In this document: piece after piece, positions 1 to 8,177 of the stretch
Position numbering within the stretch: position 1 is the first letter of the stretch
How the letters are laid out: the number at the start of each line of letters is the position of its first letter
NCBI GenBank assembly: GCA_002376845.1
Contig: DFOS01000005.1
Coordinates: forward strand, 1-64,000
Length of the DNA stretch: 64,000 nt
From: Bdellovibrionaceae bacterium UBA3535
GTDB lineage: Bacteria; Bdellovibrionota; Bdellovibrionia; Bdellovibrionales; UBA840
Direction: 5' to 3'
Position numbers and translations under genes: made by a program
The notes under the pieces: model-generated
What the model saw: only the letters and a program-made list of their open reading frames with translations
Database searches by the model: none
Told to the model about the DNA's origin: nothing

Positions 1-46
1 CACGCCGCCAGCGTTCGTTCTGAGCCAGAATCAAACTCTCCATAAA
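1..46 (-). rRNA. rrs: 16S ribosomal RNA, 5' end only (partial)
   Basis: Read on the minus strand, the first bases contain the near-universal 5' region of 16S rRNA (AGAGTTTGATTCTGGCTCAG followed by AACGAACGCTGGCGGC). The gene runs leftwards out of the window, so only about 46 nt are present. The 5' end is placed by counting back from the AGAGTTTGAT block as in E. coli numbering, so it may be off by a few bases. Confidence 0.96.
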
Positions 47-130
47 AAATTTGAATTCTGTTAAAACAAAAAATTTAACTAAGTTATAACTCTTAAAAAT
101 TTAAGAGCCGCACTTTCTTTGTAGCTATTT

Positions 131-144
131 AGTTTTCAAAGAGC
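131..144 (-). promoter_or_regulatory. boxA-like antitermination element in the 16S leader
   Basis: On the minus strand the leader reads GCTCTTTGAAAACT, which closely matches the boxA-type motif found ahead of 16S genes in many bacteria (Nus-factor antitermination). It lies just after the rRNA promoter and about 85 nt before the mature 16S 5' end. Confidence 0.65.
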
Positions 145-153
145 GAAGCGCAA

Positions 154-181
154 ATATTATTAAAAGTTTCAAAATCGTCAA
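154..181 (-). promoter_or_regulatory. rRNA operon promoter
   Basis: Minus-strand -35 box TTGACG (176-181) and -10 box TAATAT (154-159) are separated by 16 nt. The site lies between the tRNA-Ala gene and the 16S gene, so the 16S gene does not have to depend on readthrough from the tRNA. Confidence 0.75.
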
Positions 182-204
182 CTACTTTTTAAAAAATATT
201 TGCT

Positions 205-280
205 TGGTGGAGGTTAACGGATTCGAACCGTTGACCCTCAGCTTGCAAAGCTGATGCTCTACCAACTGAGCTAAACCCCC
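205..280 (-). tRNA. tRNA-Ala (anticodon TGC), CCA encoded
   Basis: A 76-nt cloverleaf is readable on the minus strand: acceptor stem GGGGGTT pairs with AACCTCC (one G-U), the anticodon stem TCAGC/GCTGA encloses loop TTTGCAA with anticodon TGC, and the T-arm contains GGTTCGAATCC. The 3' CCA is encoded at 205-207. It sits upstream of the 16S promoter on the same strand, rather than in its more usual place in the 16S-23S spacer. Confidence 0.97.
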
Positions 281-309
281 AGCATCCACATTTTGCTTTA
301 CGGATTGCA

Positions 310-338
310 GTTATGGACTAAGTGAGTATACGGGTCAA
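310..338 (-). promoter_or_regulatory. Candidate promoter of tRNA-Ala
   Basis: Minus-strand TTGACC (333-338), a 17-nt spacer and CATAAC (310-315) end about 30 nt before the tRNA 5' end. The -35 box is good and the -10 box is weaker. Confidence 0.5.
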
Positions 339-358
339 TATTTTCTTCTGGCCTCTGG

Positions 359-379
359 AAAAAACTTGGTAGATCCAAG
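359..379 (-). terminator. Rho-independent terminator of the gene at 450-1130
   Basis: On the minus strand CTTGG-ATCTA-CCAAG is followed directly by six T. It lies about 70 nt after the stop codon of the 226-residue unknown protein and ahead of the tRNA-Ala promoter. The stem is short. Confidence 0.6.
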
Positions 380-449
380 AAATAAGAGCTAAGTAATTGA
401 AATTACATGTTTTGATGAATTGTAAAAGGGTAAGAAAAATGAGCCTATA

Positions 450-1130
450 TTAAGCAGACATGGAAGTGGAAAGTGCTAGGCGCTGAATCCACAGGCGCTC
501 TTCCATCATATCAAAACCAACCTGTTCGCCACCCATAATAATGGCCATGTAGATTTTGCGAAGAGTTTTGGCTTCATCCGCCAAGCCCAGCCTTTTGGAC
601 TCTTCTAATGCCTCGAAAACACTTACAATATCAGGAGTTGTCACCACTGCGGGCACCTTTTCCAAAACTTCCTCTTCTAAATAGGGCTTAAAGCCGATCC
701 AATTGTTGGTAAGTAGTAGCTTGGTGCCATTGGCCAAATTGACCTGCAAAAAGACGCGGTTATCTTGGTCTCTACGAACCAAGACTTCATGCAGCTCCTC
801 AAAGGCAAGGTTTACCCCCTTGCCGTCGTCTTTTTGTTTGATTTTAACTCTGCTTCCGGCGGAAATCTCTAGGCCTTCCGTACAATTGGAAAAATCATCC
901 AGGACCTTTCGCATTTCCTCACCTGATACAGTTAAGTACTGTTCCAAACCAACTCCTGTTTCTACACATATCGTGCATTTCGGCCATGGCCTTAAATCTT
1001 TTTTCGCTTTTATAAGATTCTGGCGTTCTGACCGGTAAAAGCTTTTTACACTTTTACTGCCCTTCTCAAGTTGAGACAGAAGAATGTAGAGAAGTTCTGC
1101 AATAGCTTTAGGATTTGTTGCTCGCGACAT
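450..1130 (-). CDS. Conserved-looking protein of unknown function
   Basis: A 226-residue protein that I do not recognise. It has no signal peptide or membrane segment, so it is probably cytoplasmic. The N-terminal third is basic (many Lys/Arg around residues 20-50), and a Cys-x-x-Cys pair (PKCTICVE, about residues 52-55) could bind metal. The middle is predicted beta-rich and the C-terminal 60 residues look helical, containing EALEESKRLGL and MAIIMGGEQVGF. It is divergent from the cupin gene with only 22 bp between the starts, and a terminator-like hairpin follows it. No good Shine-Dalgarno sequence precedes the ATG. A PilZ- or helix-bundle-like fold is possible, but I would not assign one. 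Confidence 0.75.
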   Translation of the reverse strand: MSRATNPKAIAELLYILLSQLEKGSKSVKSFYRSERQNLIKAKKDLRPWPKCTICVETGVGLEQYLTVSGEEMRKVLDDFSNCTEGLEISAGSRVKIKQKDDGKGVNLAFEELHEVLVRRDQDNRVFLQVNLANGTKLLLTNNWIGFKPYLEEEVLEKVPAVVTTPDIVSVFEALEESKRLGLADEAKTLRKIYMAIIMGGEQVGFDMMEERLWIQRLALSTSMSA

Positions 1131-1152
1131 GCTTTGGTGCTAACTAAAAGAT

Positions 1153-1458
1153 ATGATTTTAAAACGTTGGCAAGCCCCCAATTTACCCAGTCCTGAGCAA
1201 ATGAAAATGCTACTTTTTGCTGAGGGACTGAAATTTGAAGAAGAGGTATATCCGGCCCAAGCTCATATGGGGCCACACAAACATCCCTTCGATGAAGTTC
1301 GCATGGTGATTTCTGGCTCTATGATATTCAACCTATCGGGCAATAAAGTCTTGCTTCGAGCCGGCGACCGTATTGAAATTCCATCCAATACCTTACATGA
1401 AATGACGGTGCACTCAGATGAGGAGTGCCGCTCTATCGTTGCCTTTAAGGTTTTTTAG
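1153..1458 (+). CDS. Small single-domain cupin protein
   Basis: A 101-residue protein made of one cupin (double-stranded beta-helix) domain. The first conserved motif is visible as GPHKHPFDEVRMVISG (two His and a Glu, typical metal ligands), and the second as LLRAGDRIEIPSNTLHEM with a third His. Such small cupins are metal-binding enzymes or sensors, and the substrate cannot be predicted. The start has no Shine-Dalgarno sequence. TTGCTC, 17 nt and TAACTA (preceded by TG) end 6 nt before the ATG, so a leaderless transcript is possible. The last 14 bp overlap the 3' end of rarA on the other strand. Confidence 0.85.
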   Translation: MILKRWQAPNLPSPEQMKMLLFAEGLKFEEEVYPAQAHMGPHKHPFDEVRMVISGSMIFNLSGNKVLLRAGDRIEIPSNTLHEMTVHSDEECRSIVAFKVF

Positions 1459-2749
1459 AACGTTGAAATTCTAGATAATCATGAATGTATTTTTCATAGC
1501 CCCGATTGCTTGGCTCATAGAGCTTATGGTTTTCAATTTCTTTTGGCATATGCGAATGTTCGACCTTGGCGTCTTCTTGATCATGTGCGTACTGATAACC
1601 TTGACCATATCCTAAATTTTTCATCAAGGTGGTGGGCGCATTTCTGAGCCACATGGGAATTTTTAAGGAACCTTTTTCTCTTACCAAGGCCTGTGCTTTT
1701 TTTAATGATAGGTAGGAACGATTGGATTTGGGCGCCGAGGCCAAATAGGTAGTTACTTGCGCCAAATTGATCGCAGCTTCTGGCAAACCGACTTTTTCGG
1801 TAGCAGCAAAGCCCGCCACTGCAATTTGCAGGGCCTTTGGATCGGCATTGCCAATGTCCTCGGATGCCGCGATCACCAAACGCCTAGCAATAAATAAAGG
1901 GTCTTCCCCTCCCTCTAACAGGCGGGCCAGGTAGTAAACAGCTGCATCGGGACAAGAACCTCGTATAGATTTTATTAACGCCGAGGCCAAATCATAGTGA
2001 TCTTCATTGCGGTCAAAGGAAAAGGTGTTCTGCTGAAGGACTTCTTTTAAAGTCTCCACCGAAAAGGGTAAGTCTAGGGATTTGACCGCCTGCATGTAAT
2101 TTTCTAAATATTCTAAATTATTAATGTAGGCCCTTGCATCGCCATCCGCCAGGCGCAAAAGATAATCCTTCGCTTGTTGATCAAAAATTTCGGCATCGTT
2201 TTTCCCCCACAGACGCAAGACCTTTTCATGAATGCTTTGCATATCCGCGGTCTTCAAGCGCTCAAAAACAAGTACCTTACAACGACTTAGCAGGGCACGA
2301 TTTAATTGGAAGGAGGGGTTCTCCGTTGTCGCACCAATAAAGACAAAATCACCGCGCTCTATATAAGGCAACAAAACATCTTGTTGCGCACGATTAAATC
2401 GATGTACCTCATCGACAAAGACCAGAGTATTCTTGCCATAAACATTTCGATCTTGCTTGGCAGCTTCACCGATGGATCGCAGCTCCTTTGCCCCAGAAGA
2501 CACTGCATTTAAAGATAAATAGTTGGCATCTGTATGGGAGGATAAAAGCTTGGCAAAGGTGGTTTTACCTACTCCTGGTGGCCCCCAAAGAATCAAATTC
2601 GGGATATAGCCGTTGAGAATCATTTCTTTTAATCCATGCTGTTTTCCAAATATATGAGACTGACCGAGAAAGTCCGCCAACGACTTGGGCCGCAGCCTGT
2701 GTGCTAGCGGCGCATGTTCTTCACTGCTTTGATGCTGAAAAAGATCCAT
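1445..2749 (-). CDS. rarA: Replication-associated recombination protein A (RarA/MgsA)
   Basis: A 434-residue clamp-loader-like AAA+ ATPase of the RarA/MgsA/WRNIP1 family, which acts at stalled replication forks. It shows the Walker A motif GPPGVGKTT (near residue 60), a Walker B DEVHRFN, sensor 1 GATTENPSF, and an arginine finger SRC. The C-terminal MgsA-type oligomerisation domain includes EDIGNADP and WLRNAPT. Length fits the family. I place the start at the ATG at 2749. A TTG two codons upstream is also open, and neither has a clear ribosome binding site. It follows the GltS-like gene by 41 nt, possibly in the same transcript, and its 3' end overlaps the cupin gene. Confidence 0.95.
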   Translation of the reverse strand: MDLFQHQSSEEHAPLAHRLRPKSLADFLGQSHIFGKQHGLKEMILNGYIPNLILWGPPGVGKTTFAKLLSSHTDANYLSLNAVSSGAKELRSIGEAAKQDRNVYGKNTLVFVDEVHRFNRAQQDVLLPYIERGDFVFIGATTENPSFQLNRALLSRCKVLVFERLKTADMQSIHEKVLRLWGKNDAEIFDQQAKDYLLRLADGDARAYINNLEYLENYMQAVKSLDLPFSVETLKEVLQQNTFSFDRNEDHYDLASALIKSIRGSCPDAAVYYLARLLEGGEDPLFIARRLVIAASEDIGNADPKALQIAVAGFAATEKVGLPEAAINLAQVTTYLASAPKSNRSYLSLKKAQALVREKGSLKIPMWLRNAPTTLMKNLGYGQGYQYAHDQEDAKVEHSHMPKEIENHKLYEPSNRGYEKYIHDYLEFQRSKKP

Positions 2750-2790
2750 GGGCAAGAAATACTACTTATGGAGCTAGCATGCAATGGGAC

Positions 2791-4284
2791 TTATTGTTGC
2801 GGGTACAATTCGGCAAAATTGCTGGTTTTTCGGTTCTCTAAACGAATTTGGACGCTGGCTCGCTCAATCTTACTCGGGTGATCATAACCTGCTACTTCGC
2901 ACAGCTCACGAAAAGCATCCATGGTACGGGAATGGTAATTGGCCACACGCTCTGCCTTATCAGGAACATCAATGCCCTTGTAGTATTTTGGCAGTGTGGT
3001 GGCCACCCCTGATGGACAATGGTTGGTATTGCAACGCAAGGCTTGAATGCAGCCAATCGCCAGCATCATCGAACGGGCTGCACATACCAGATCAGCCCCC
3101 AAAGCTAAGCGCTTAAAAACATGGAAAGCAGAAAAGACTTTGCCTGCCGCTATGATTTTGATGTCTTGCCTTAAACCATAGGAGCGCAAACAATCATCGA
3201 CAAAAGTTAATCCATCCTCCAAGGGGGTTCCTACGTTATTCGTAAGCTCCAAGGGGGCTGCGCCAGTTCCACCTTCGCCGCCATCAACAGTGATAAAGTC
3301 CACAAGTAGACCAGTATCTTGCATGGTTTTGCAGATATCATGAAACTCACTTCGCTTGCCGATACAGAGTTTTATACCCACGGGCTTACCACCACTTAGC
3401 TCGCGCAATTCTTGGCAAAAACTCAACATTTCATAGCTATTAGAAAAGGCCGAGTGAGTGGCAGGTGAATGAACCGTCTTACCTACTTCTACATGCCTAA
3501 TGCTGGCAATTTCTTCATCCACCTTGGTGCCGGGCAAGATGCCGCCATGACCAGGTTTTGCACCTTGCGAGAGCTTTACTTCAATCATTTTCACGGCATC
3601 TTTTGTGGCATTGCTTTCAAATAATTTGGAATCAAAATTTCCGTTTTTATCGCGGCAACCAAAATATCCTGTTCCAATCTGCCATACCAAATCCCCACCT
3701 TCTAAATGATAGGGGCTGATCCCGCCCTCGCCGGTATTATGGTAAAAATGTCCCTTAGCGGCCCCGCGGTTTAAGGCCTGAATGGCAGTTTTACTTAGAG
3801 AACCGTAACTCATGGCTGAAATATTAAGAAGAGAGGCAGAATAAGGCTGTTGGCACTGCTTCTCGCCAATCAAAACACGCAAACTATCCTCCGTTATTTT
3901 GGCGGGCTGCATGCTATGTTCGATCCATTCATAATTATCAGCATAAACATCCAGTTGTGTACCAAAAGCTACCGTTTCCATTTGCCGCTTGGCCCGTTGA
4001 TAGATCAAAGACCGAAAAACTCGCGCTATGGGTCTGCCCTCAGTTTCGGATTCAATAAAATACTGCTGTATCTCTGGTCGAATCATTTCAAGCAAATAGC
4101 GAAAGTGACCTAAAATTGGGAAGTTTCGGATAATAACTCGTTTTTTTTGTAGAACATCAGCAATGGCCCGAAGATAGAGCAAGCCAATGACAATGGGTAC
4201 TACATGATAGGCTGGGTAATAGTAGGTTAATCCCAAACTACCCAGCAAAAGAATGCTAAGAACCGTAAAAATCTCAAAACGCAT
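2791..4284 (-). CDS. FMN-binding glutamate synthase-family membrane protein
   Basis: A 497-residue protein homologous to the FMN-binding/synthase domain of glutamate synthase large subunit (GltB). Two hydrophobic helices lie at the N-terminus (about residues 5-25 and 28-45), so it is membrane-anchored, unlike GltB. Visible motifs include ISAMSYGSLS, NTGEGGISPYH, KPGHGGILPG, TVDGGEGGTGAAP and a Cys cluster CX5CX4C in CIQALRCNTNHCPSG, which matches the [3Fe-4S] ligands of GltB. The glutaminase domain is missing. These stand-alone proteins are widespread and their substrate is not established. The start ATG overlaps the pilQ stop in TAATG, suggesting translational coupling to the pilus operon. 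Confidence 0.9.
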   Translation of the reverse strand: MRFEIFTVLSILLLGSLGLTYYYPAYHVVPIVIGLLYLRAIADVLQKKRVIIRNFPILGHFRYLLEMIRPEIQQYFIESETEGRPIARVFRSLIYQRAKRQMETVAFGTQLDVYADNYEWIEHSMQPAKITEDSLRVLIGEKQCQQPYSASLLNISAMSYGSLSKTAIQALNRGAAKGHFYHNTGEGGISPYHLEGGDLVWQIGTGYFGCRDKNGNFDSKLFESNATKDAVKMIEVKLSQGAKPGHGGILPGTKVDEEIASIRHVEVGKTVHSPATHSAFSNSYEMLSFCQELRELSGGKPVGIKLCIGKRSEFHDICKTMQDTGLLVDFITVDGGEGGTGAAPLELTNNVGTPLEDGLTFVDDCLRSYGLRQDIKIIAAGKVFSAFHVFKRLALGADLVCAARSMMLAIGCIQALRCNTNHCPSGVATTLPKYYKGIDVPDKAERVANYHSRTMDAFRELCEVAGYDHPSKIERASVQIRLENRKTSNFAELYPQQ

Positions 4285-6455
4285 TATAAGAACTCATTTT
4301 GCTGCTGCATAATCTCTTCTTCATCACTATTGGTGGTGAATGCCTCATTTAAATTTACAATTCTTGGAGTTACGAACATCATCAATTCGTTTTTACGCTC
4401 CTCAATCTGCTCGGTCTTAAACAAATAACCTAGAATAGGAATTCTTCGCAGCCAAGGAATACCCGATTCTGTATCGGCTACGTCATTTTGATAGATGCCA
4501 CCAATTACTGCTGTTTCTCCGTTATCAACTACAATCGTTGTTTGCGCATTTCTTCGAAATAGCGGCCTTCCCTCTTCGCCCTCTTGTCCACCGGCAAATT
4601 CTCGCGTAAGGCTTAACTGCAAAATGATAGAGCCAGAAGAAGATACTTGCGGCGTAACTTGTAATTGTAAAATTAACGGTACGTAGTTAACTGTTACCGT
4701 CTCCACTCCGTTATTAACTGTTACTTGTCGTATTGCCACTTCGTTTGTTTGGGTGATTACGGCTTGTTGATTATTTAGACCTAGAACACGAGGAGAAGAT
4801 AGTACATTCACCAACCTTTCCGTTTCTAAAAGAGTAAATATAGCTTCTAGATTCGGAATGGAGCTAATGGTAATCGCACCTACAGCACCCTGTACTGGAT
4901 TGTTAAAATCTACTCTATCACCGCCAGAGGAGAAATCTAAGTTTGTACCCAAAGAGCGGGTAAATTCTTCTGTCGCCTCTACAACCTTGGCCTCAATTAA
5001 AACTTGCGGAGTAGCCGTATCCAAAGAAGCTACAAGCTTGGTGATTTTTTCCATATTTTCAGGCAAGTCGGTAATTACCAAAGAATTTGTACGCTCGTCC
5101 GCTCGAACCTTACCCCTAGTTGGCGTAAGAAAATCCTTTACTTGCTCCTCTAGATCTTTTGCTTCCGCATAGCTTACTGGAATGATTTTCACTGTAGTCG
5201 GCTGTAGCAACTTTTGTGAAGCGACCAAAGCCCTCGCATTGTCTGTCTCTTTTTTCAGATCTTGCAACGGCGCAATCCTTAAAATACTGCCTTGCCTTTT
5301 ATAACCAAGCTCTTTCGTTTGCATTACCACCATCAGGGCTTGATCCCAGGGAATATCTCTTAACTTTAAGGTAATTTTCCCCTCTACTTTTTCTGACAAA
5401 ACAATGTTCAGACCGCTTTGCTCCGCTATAAAGTCAAAAACATCGCGGATATCCCAGTCCTTAACTTCTACATTAATTTTACGACCATAAAACTTCGTAT
5501 TACCCGTTAAATAATCTTCAATACTTTTTTCTTGCAAAGCCTTCATATCATTGGCCACTGCTTGTTGATCGACACTAGGCTCAAACTCTACTTTTTCTTC
5601 CACCTCTGCAGTAGCTTCTGCAACCACAGCTTCCTCTGTTACCGTATCCGGCATATTGGAGGCCAGAATCATAATGCTGTTGTCTTGCTGCTCCACCATG
5701 GGCTCTTGATCGGCATCCAGCTGCACCACGAAACGTGCCACATCCCCACCTTCATTTTGATAGGCCTGAAACATCCCAATAGCCCCTTGAAACTCATTGG
5801 TATTATAAGGTCGTTGAAATTTTTTCGGCAACACGGCGTTAGGTATCTCTACGATAAATTGCTGATTTTCTGTATTTTTACGAGTGCTATAAACCGCGGG
5901 AGCATCTGTAGTGATTTTAATTGTACCGCCGTTTGCATTGGCAAAGAAATCCAAACCCGTTACCGCAACAGGACCAGAGCTTAAAGAATCTGCTGGAGTA
6001 GCGGCAGCAAAAGATTCCGCAGGCGCTTCATTAAATTCCTGCCCAGCATCACTTACTAGCGGCGCTTCTTCTTCTACCTGAAAGTCAGAACTTGTGTCTT
6101 GCCCTTCGTCTGCTAGCGCAAAATCATCGGAACCGTCTTCAAAAGCAAATTCTTCGCTGTCCCCTTCATCGATTGCCTCATCAACAATGTCTTCTTCAAA
6201 GAAATCCTCGTCAAAGCTCTCCTCGGCGAGTCCCTCGTCTTCAAAACTAAAATCCTCACCAGATTCAGCGGAAATGTCTGCGTCCAATTCCGAATCAATA
6301 TTTTCAGCCAGCAAGTCCTCTTCGGTAAAATTATCACCCTCTTGCACAAGCTCTTGTTCTGCAATATCAACACTATCTAATATAGGATCACTCGCCTCTT
6401 CAGCAGATGTACAAGCGAGCAAAAAAAGCAGGCCTAAAATCAATATGTTTTTCAT
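4284..6455 (-). CDS. pilQ: Type IV pilus secretin PilQ
   Basis: A 723-residue outer-membrane secretin through which the pilus exits. A signal peptide ends in LLAC (Cys15), suggesting a lipoprotein. Residues about 16-135 are strikingly acidic, roughly 40 percent Asp/Glu with no Lys/Arg. An AMIN domain (about 165-260) follows, then an STN/N0 domain (about 325-395, VFDFIAEQSGLNIVL), a NolW/N1 domain (about 420-500), and the secretin barrel (about 530-705) ending in TPRIV. It is the last pil gene of the operon. The start has AGGAG 6 nt upstream, located in the loop of a small hairpin. The stop overlaps the next gene. Confidence 0.97.
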   Translation of the reverse strand: MKNILILGLLFLLACTSAEEASDPILDSVDIAEQELVQEGDNFTEEDLLAENIDSELDADISAESGEDFSFEDEGLAEESFDEDFFEEDIVDEAIDEGDSEEFAFEDGSDDFALADEGQDTSSDFQVEEEAPLVSDAGQEFNEAPAESFAAATPADSLSSGPVAVTGLDFFANANGGTIKITTDAPAVYSTRKNTENQQFIVEIPNAVLPKKFQRPYNTNEFQGAIGMFQAYQNEGGDVARFVVQLDADQEPMVEQQDNSIMILASNMPDTVTEEAVVAEATAEVEEKVEFEPSVDQQAVANDMKALQEKSIEDYLTGNTKFYGRKINVEVKDWDIRDVFDFIAEQSGLNIVLSEKVEGKITLKLRDIPWDQALMVVMQTKELGYKRQGSILRIAPLQDLKKETDNARALVASQKLLQPTTVKIIPVSYAEAKDLEEQVKDFLTPTRGKVRADERTNSLVITDLPENMEKITKLVASLDTATPQVLIEAKVVEATEEFTRSLGTNLDFSSGGDRVDFNNPVQGAVGAITISSIPNLEAIFTLLETERLVNVLSSPRVLGLNNQQAVITQTNEVAIRQVTVNNGVETVTVNYVPLILQLQVTPQVSSSGSIILQLSLTREFAGGQEGEEGRPLFRRNAQTTIVVDNGETAVIGGIYQNDVADTESGIPWLRRIPILGYLFKTEQIEERKNELMMFVTPRIVNLNEAFTTNSDEEEIMQQQNEFL

Positions 6456-6473
6456 AGGAAACTCCTTTTTCCT
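6456..6473 (-). promoter_or_regulatory. pilQ ribosome binding site presented in a hairpin loop
   Basis: The mRNA reads AGGAAA-AAGGAG-TTTCCT directly before the pilQ ATG. The 6-bp stem is perfect and the loop is the Shine-Dalgarno sequence AAGGAG. pilP stops 3 nt upstream of it. It could tune PilQ translation relative to PilMNOP. Confidence 0.45.
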
Positions 6474-6475
6474 AA

Positions 6476-6961
6476 CTATTCTTTTTTCTTCTTCTGTATC
6501 TTCATAACACGACTTATGTAGTTCGCATTACCCTCTTCATCAAAAATCTGCTCAATTATGACAATCTCTCCTTCTCGAATGCGAGCCACATAACCACTAT
6601 TATTACCTATTTTATCATTTTGTCGAACGTAATAGACTTTACCGTCGGTATCGGAAATCATCGCCATGGGGCGTTTGCCTCCCCAGATCACTCCCACCAA
6701 ACTAAGTTGATCCAGGGAGTAGGTCTGCAGCGGCATTACTGGACCTTGCATGACATCTGAGTAATTGTATTCCGTCGGTGCAACAAAAGGCGTGAAAGGA
6801 TCTCGCTTTCCCTCAGGATTGTAACGGTAAACCTCAATAATGTCAGAAATCAGTGGCGGAATCGGCTGAGACATTAAGTCTCCAGGCATAACAGACTCAC
6901 CGCCAGAATTGTTGGCGGCGTCCTGTGCAAATAGTAAAGCAAAAATCAACATCTGGATCAT
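6476..6961 (-). CDS. pilP: Type IV pilus alignment protein PilP
   Basis: A 161-residue periplasmic protein linking the PilMNO inner-membrane complex to PilQ. An N-terminal hydrophobic stretch (about residues 1-13) serves as signal or anchor. No lipobox Cys is seen, although classical PilP is a lipoprotein. The family hallmark is present: YNPEGKRDPFTPFV followed by the beta-rich HR domain (LDQLSLVGVIWGGKRPMAMI). It overlaps pilO by 4 bp (ATGA-type junction) and precedes pilQ by 20 bp. Confidence 0.92.
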   Translation of the reverse strand: MIQMLIFALLFAQDAANNSGGESVMPGDLMSQPIPPLISDIIEVYRYNPEGKRDPFTPFVAPTEYNYSDVMQGPVMPLQTYSLDQLSLVGVIWGGKRPMAMISDTDGKVYYVRQNDKIGNNSGYVARIREGEIVIIEQIFDEEGNANYISRVMKIQKKKKE

Positions 6962-7560
6962 GGACTGCCCTCGATTGCTTGTTTTGCCTTATCATTGTAT
7001 CGATAAGCATACATCACACCCTTAAGCTCGATGACCGGCGAAGAATTTGCTTTCGTAGACTTTTTAGCATTCAGTTCTACTTTTTTTAGATTTATAACCC
7101 TTGGTACATTCACCACTTGCGAAAGAAAATTTAGAAGTTGGATGTAGCCACCCTCAACCTCTATATCAAAGGGCATCTCCTCGTAAAAATCCTTGGCAAT
7201 ATTCTGCTCGGCAGGCTTTACCAAGGTTATATTCACACCAGCTCTCTTCGCCTCTAAGTAAAGTTGTTTTATTATCACATATACGTTTTCTTCCGATGGC
7301 AGATACTTTAGTGCCACCTCAAACTTTTCTGAAAGCTGGTTGATTTCATTTTGATAACGATCAAAGTCTGCTACCAAAGACTCAATATCCTGAAGATCTT
7401 TTTGCTCTTTTTGTAATTCCGCATTTTTAGCTTTGATCGTATTGTTTAACTTTTCCCCGCCATCATAGAACTGCATATAATACAAGCCAGCAAGGATCAA
7501 ACCTAGTACGGCAAAGTTAGCAGGTGTGGCACTACGAATTCTATCTTCTAACGCACTCAT
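6958..7560 (-). CDS. pilO: Type IV pilus inner-membrane protein PilO
   Basis: A 200-residue bitopic membrane protein with a single transmembrane segment near residues 15-32. A coiled-coil stretch follows (about 40-80, LQKEQKDLQDIESL) and then a ferredoxin-like periplasmic domain (about 95-190). It partners with PilN to form the periplasmic alignment complex. It is placed by fold and by its position between pilN and pilP, overlapping each by 4 bp. Confidence 0.92.
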   Translation of the reverse strand: MSALEDRIRSATPANFAVLGLILAGLYYMQFYDGGEKLNNTIKAKNAELQKEQKDLQDIESLVADFDRYQNEINQLSEKFEVALKYLPSEENVYVIIKQLYLEAKRAGVNITLVKPAEQNIAKDFYEEMPFDIEVEGGYIQLLNFLSQVVNVPRVINLKKVELNAKKSTKANSSPVIELKGVMYAYRYNDKAKQAIEGSP

Positions 7561-8177
7561 TGCTTGGTCACCTGCCCTCGAATATTAAATTCCCTTACCG
7601 CTCCATCTGAAGATCTAGCTTCACCAGAAGACTCTAGGCGAATACCGCTAAAATATATGCTCTGCTCTAGGTTTTGTATGGTAGTGGAGACTATGAAGTC
7701 ATCTGTAGCCAAACCTTGTAGCTTAAAGGCTCCGTTCTCAATACTAAATTTTTTTAACCATGCCTTTTCTGGAATCACTCTGTGTAAGGCATCCAGTCTT
7801 TTTATAATCGTCAAACGTTCATCCAGAAGCTTTTTAATTATATTGATTCGATTTACAAGCCCTTCTTTTTCTTGTTTGAAACGCTTTACTGAATCTGCCT
7901 TGGAGCCAAAACTCGCTATTTTATTTTTTACCTGTTGAATCTCTTGATTTACCTGATTTAATTGTGCCTGCTTTTGTTTAGTAAAATAAATATCAACACC
8001 ATAAATCATAATGGGAAAAATTAAGGCCAATACAACTTTAACCAATATATCCTTAGGGTCTGTAAAAGCAGCGCTATCATCGCCCTCAGCAGAAAAGGAA
8101 ATACCCTCCATCTCTTGTACTGGCACATCCATACTGCTTGCACCTGCTGTATTTTTTAAGAGATTGATTCGAATCAT
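7557..8177 (-). CDS. pilN: Type IV pilus inner-membrane protein PilN
   Basis: A 206-residue bitopic protein. The N-terminus begins MIRINLLKN, the conserved INLL motif by which PilN docks onto PilM. A transmembrane helix lies at about residues 47-65, followed by a coiled coil and a ferredoxin-like periplasmic domain. The segment between the INLL motif and the helix is longer than in Pseudomonas PilN (about 45 residues, acidic). It overlaps pilM and pilO by 4 bp on each side. Confidence 0.93.
   Translation of the reverse strand: MIRINLLKNTAGASSMDVPVQEMEGISFSAEGDDSAAFTDPKDILVKVVLALIFPIMIYGVDIYFTKQKQAQLNQVNQEIQQVKNKIASFGSKADSVKRFKQEKEGLVNRINIIKKLLDERLTIIKRLDALHRVIPEKAWLKKFSIENGAFKLQGLATDDFIVSTTIQNLEQSIYFSGIRLESSGEARSSDGAVREFNIRGQVTKQ

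Noticed and set aside
703..1038. Open frame of 111 residues on the plus strand inside the unknown gene at 450-1130
   Set aside because: Composition is that of an antisense shadow, there is no ribosome binding site, and the minus-strand gene has the better coding character and a terminator.
5532..5984. 150-residue plus-strand frame inside pilQ
   Set aside because: Lies opposite the AMIN domain of a clearly real secretin gene. No start signals.
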